Assembly: GCF_900163795.1 (NCBI RefSeq)
Contig: NZ_FWFD01000007.1
Coordinates: 207,119-271,118 of the forward strand
DNA from: Vagococcus fluvialis bH819
GTDB taxonomy: Bacteria; Bacillota; Bacilli; Lactobacillales; Vagococcaceae
Reading direction: 5' to 3'
Length of the DNA stretch: 64,000 bases
The notes under the pieces are model-generated. The model did no database searches and was not told the DNA's origin. It saw only the letters and a list, made by a program, of their open reading frames with translations. Positions 63,847-64,000 of the stretch are shown piece after piece. A program made the translations under genes and the position numbers. Position 1 is the stretch's first letter, and each line of letters opens with the position of its first letter.

Positions 63847-63966
63847 AAATACTTGGTTTTGAATTAAAAAGATCCGTCGTTTAAAAAGTAAGCGAGAAGT
63901 AACCAAGTATATAGTCACACCTAACCTCCTCGGTTATTCTTAAGTTACAAATAACGAGGAGGTTTT
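63847..63966 (+). promoter_or_regulatory. Leader with an inverted repeat and a terminator-like hairpin masking a ribosome site
   Basis: ATACTTGGTT pairs with AACCAAGTAT (~63850-63859 with ~63901-63910). Then AACCTCCTCG.TTATT pairs with AATAACGAGGAGGTT (~63922-63956) and is followed by five T. The 3' arm contains the GAGGAGG ribosome site of the next gene, so folding should block both transcription and translation. Confidence 0.5.
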
Positions 63967-63969
63967 TCA

Positions 63970-64000
63970 ATGATAGACAAACAAGAAATTGTTCCCGTTT
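63970..64000 (+). CDS. Start of a gene cut by the window end
   Basis: Only ten codons (MIDKQEIVPV) are visible. The support is GAGGAGG at a good distance from the ATG. Family cannot be judged. Confidence 0.45.
   Translation, partial: MIDKQEIVPV

Overview
The window is AT-rich DNA from a low-GC Gram-positive bacterium of the order Lactobacillales. WxL-domain proteins with their DUF916/DUF3324 partner, IreB, Mini-RNase III, EcsAB, a Veg protein, RNase HIII and a tRNA-Cys T-box before cysS all point to the family Enterococcaceae; the gene mix looks most like Vagococcus. The genus is an inference from gene content, not something the sequence proves.

Layout. 1-5.6 kb: the end of a sortase-like surface protein, a YfhO membrane protein (minus) and a Kup potassium transporter. 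5.9-15.8 kb: nucleotide pool, repair, translation and RNA-processing genes (dut, radA, PIN/TRAM protein, gltX, T-box, cysS, mrnC, rlmB, yacP/rae1, a SigH-like sigma factor, veg, a low-molecular-weight phosphatase). 15.8-23.8 kb: prsA, ytxH and hit (minus), ecsAB, a choline-kinase-like phosphotransferase, trmB, a LOG-family protein, a MazG-like protein, an AAA kinase and a PepSY protein. 23.9-36.4 kb: pepA, thioredoxin-like, usp, ytpR, ireB-ruvX, DUF1292, rnhC, zapA-cvpA-mutS2-trxA, uvrC and a type II NADH dehydrogenase. 36.9-44.7 kb: a WxL surface-protein locus with its own signal peptidase. 44.8-48.0 kb: a PadR/DUF2812/ABC exporter operon. 48.2-55.1 kb: a tRNA-like RNA, cadD, rpsD, an FNT channel, a HAD phosphatase, def, rpsO and pnp. 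55.2-56.9 kb: an intact ISL3 element beside the remnant of a second one. 57.3-63.5 kb: a SipW-type signal peptidase with three TasA/camelysin-like paralogues, a sortase-anchored protein and a large secreted MucBP-like protein. The last 0.5 kb holds structured repeats and the first codons of another gene.

How the parts work together. Most of the window is ordinary housekeeping. The two accessory blocks both build the cell surface: each carries a dedicated signal peptidase with an unusually lysine-rich N-terminus, one sortase-anchored protein, several paralogous structural proteins and a large MucBP-containing protein. The SipW block has the composition expected of a wall-anchored protein-fibre system related to TasA. 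The WxL-block signal peptidase has arginine where the catalytic lysine is expected.

Non-coding structure. At least four copies of a 105-118 nt palindromic repeat sit just 3' of genes (kup, trmB/LOG, trxA, the ABC permease), and one copy supplies the last codons of the LOG protein. A second repeat, with a covarying hairpin and a built-in intrinsic terminator, follows pnp and occurs in tandem after the SipW locus. Structured leaders precede cysS (T-box), rpsD, rpsO and pnp.
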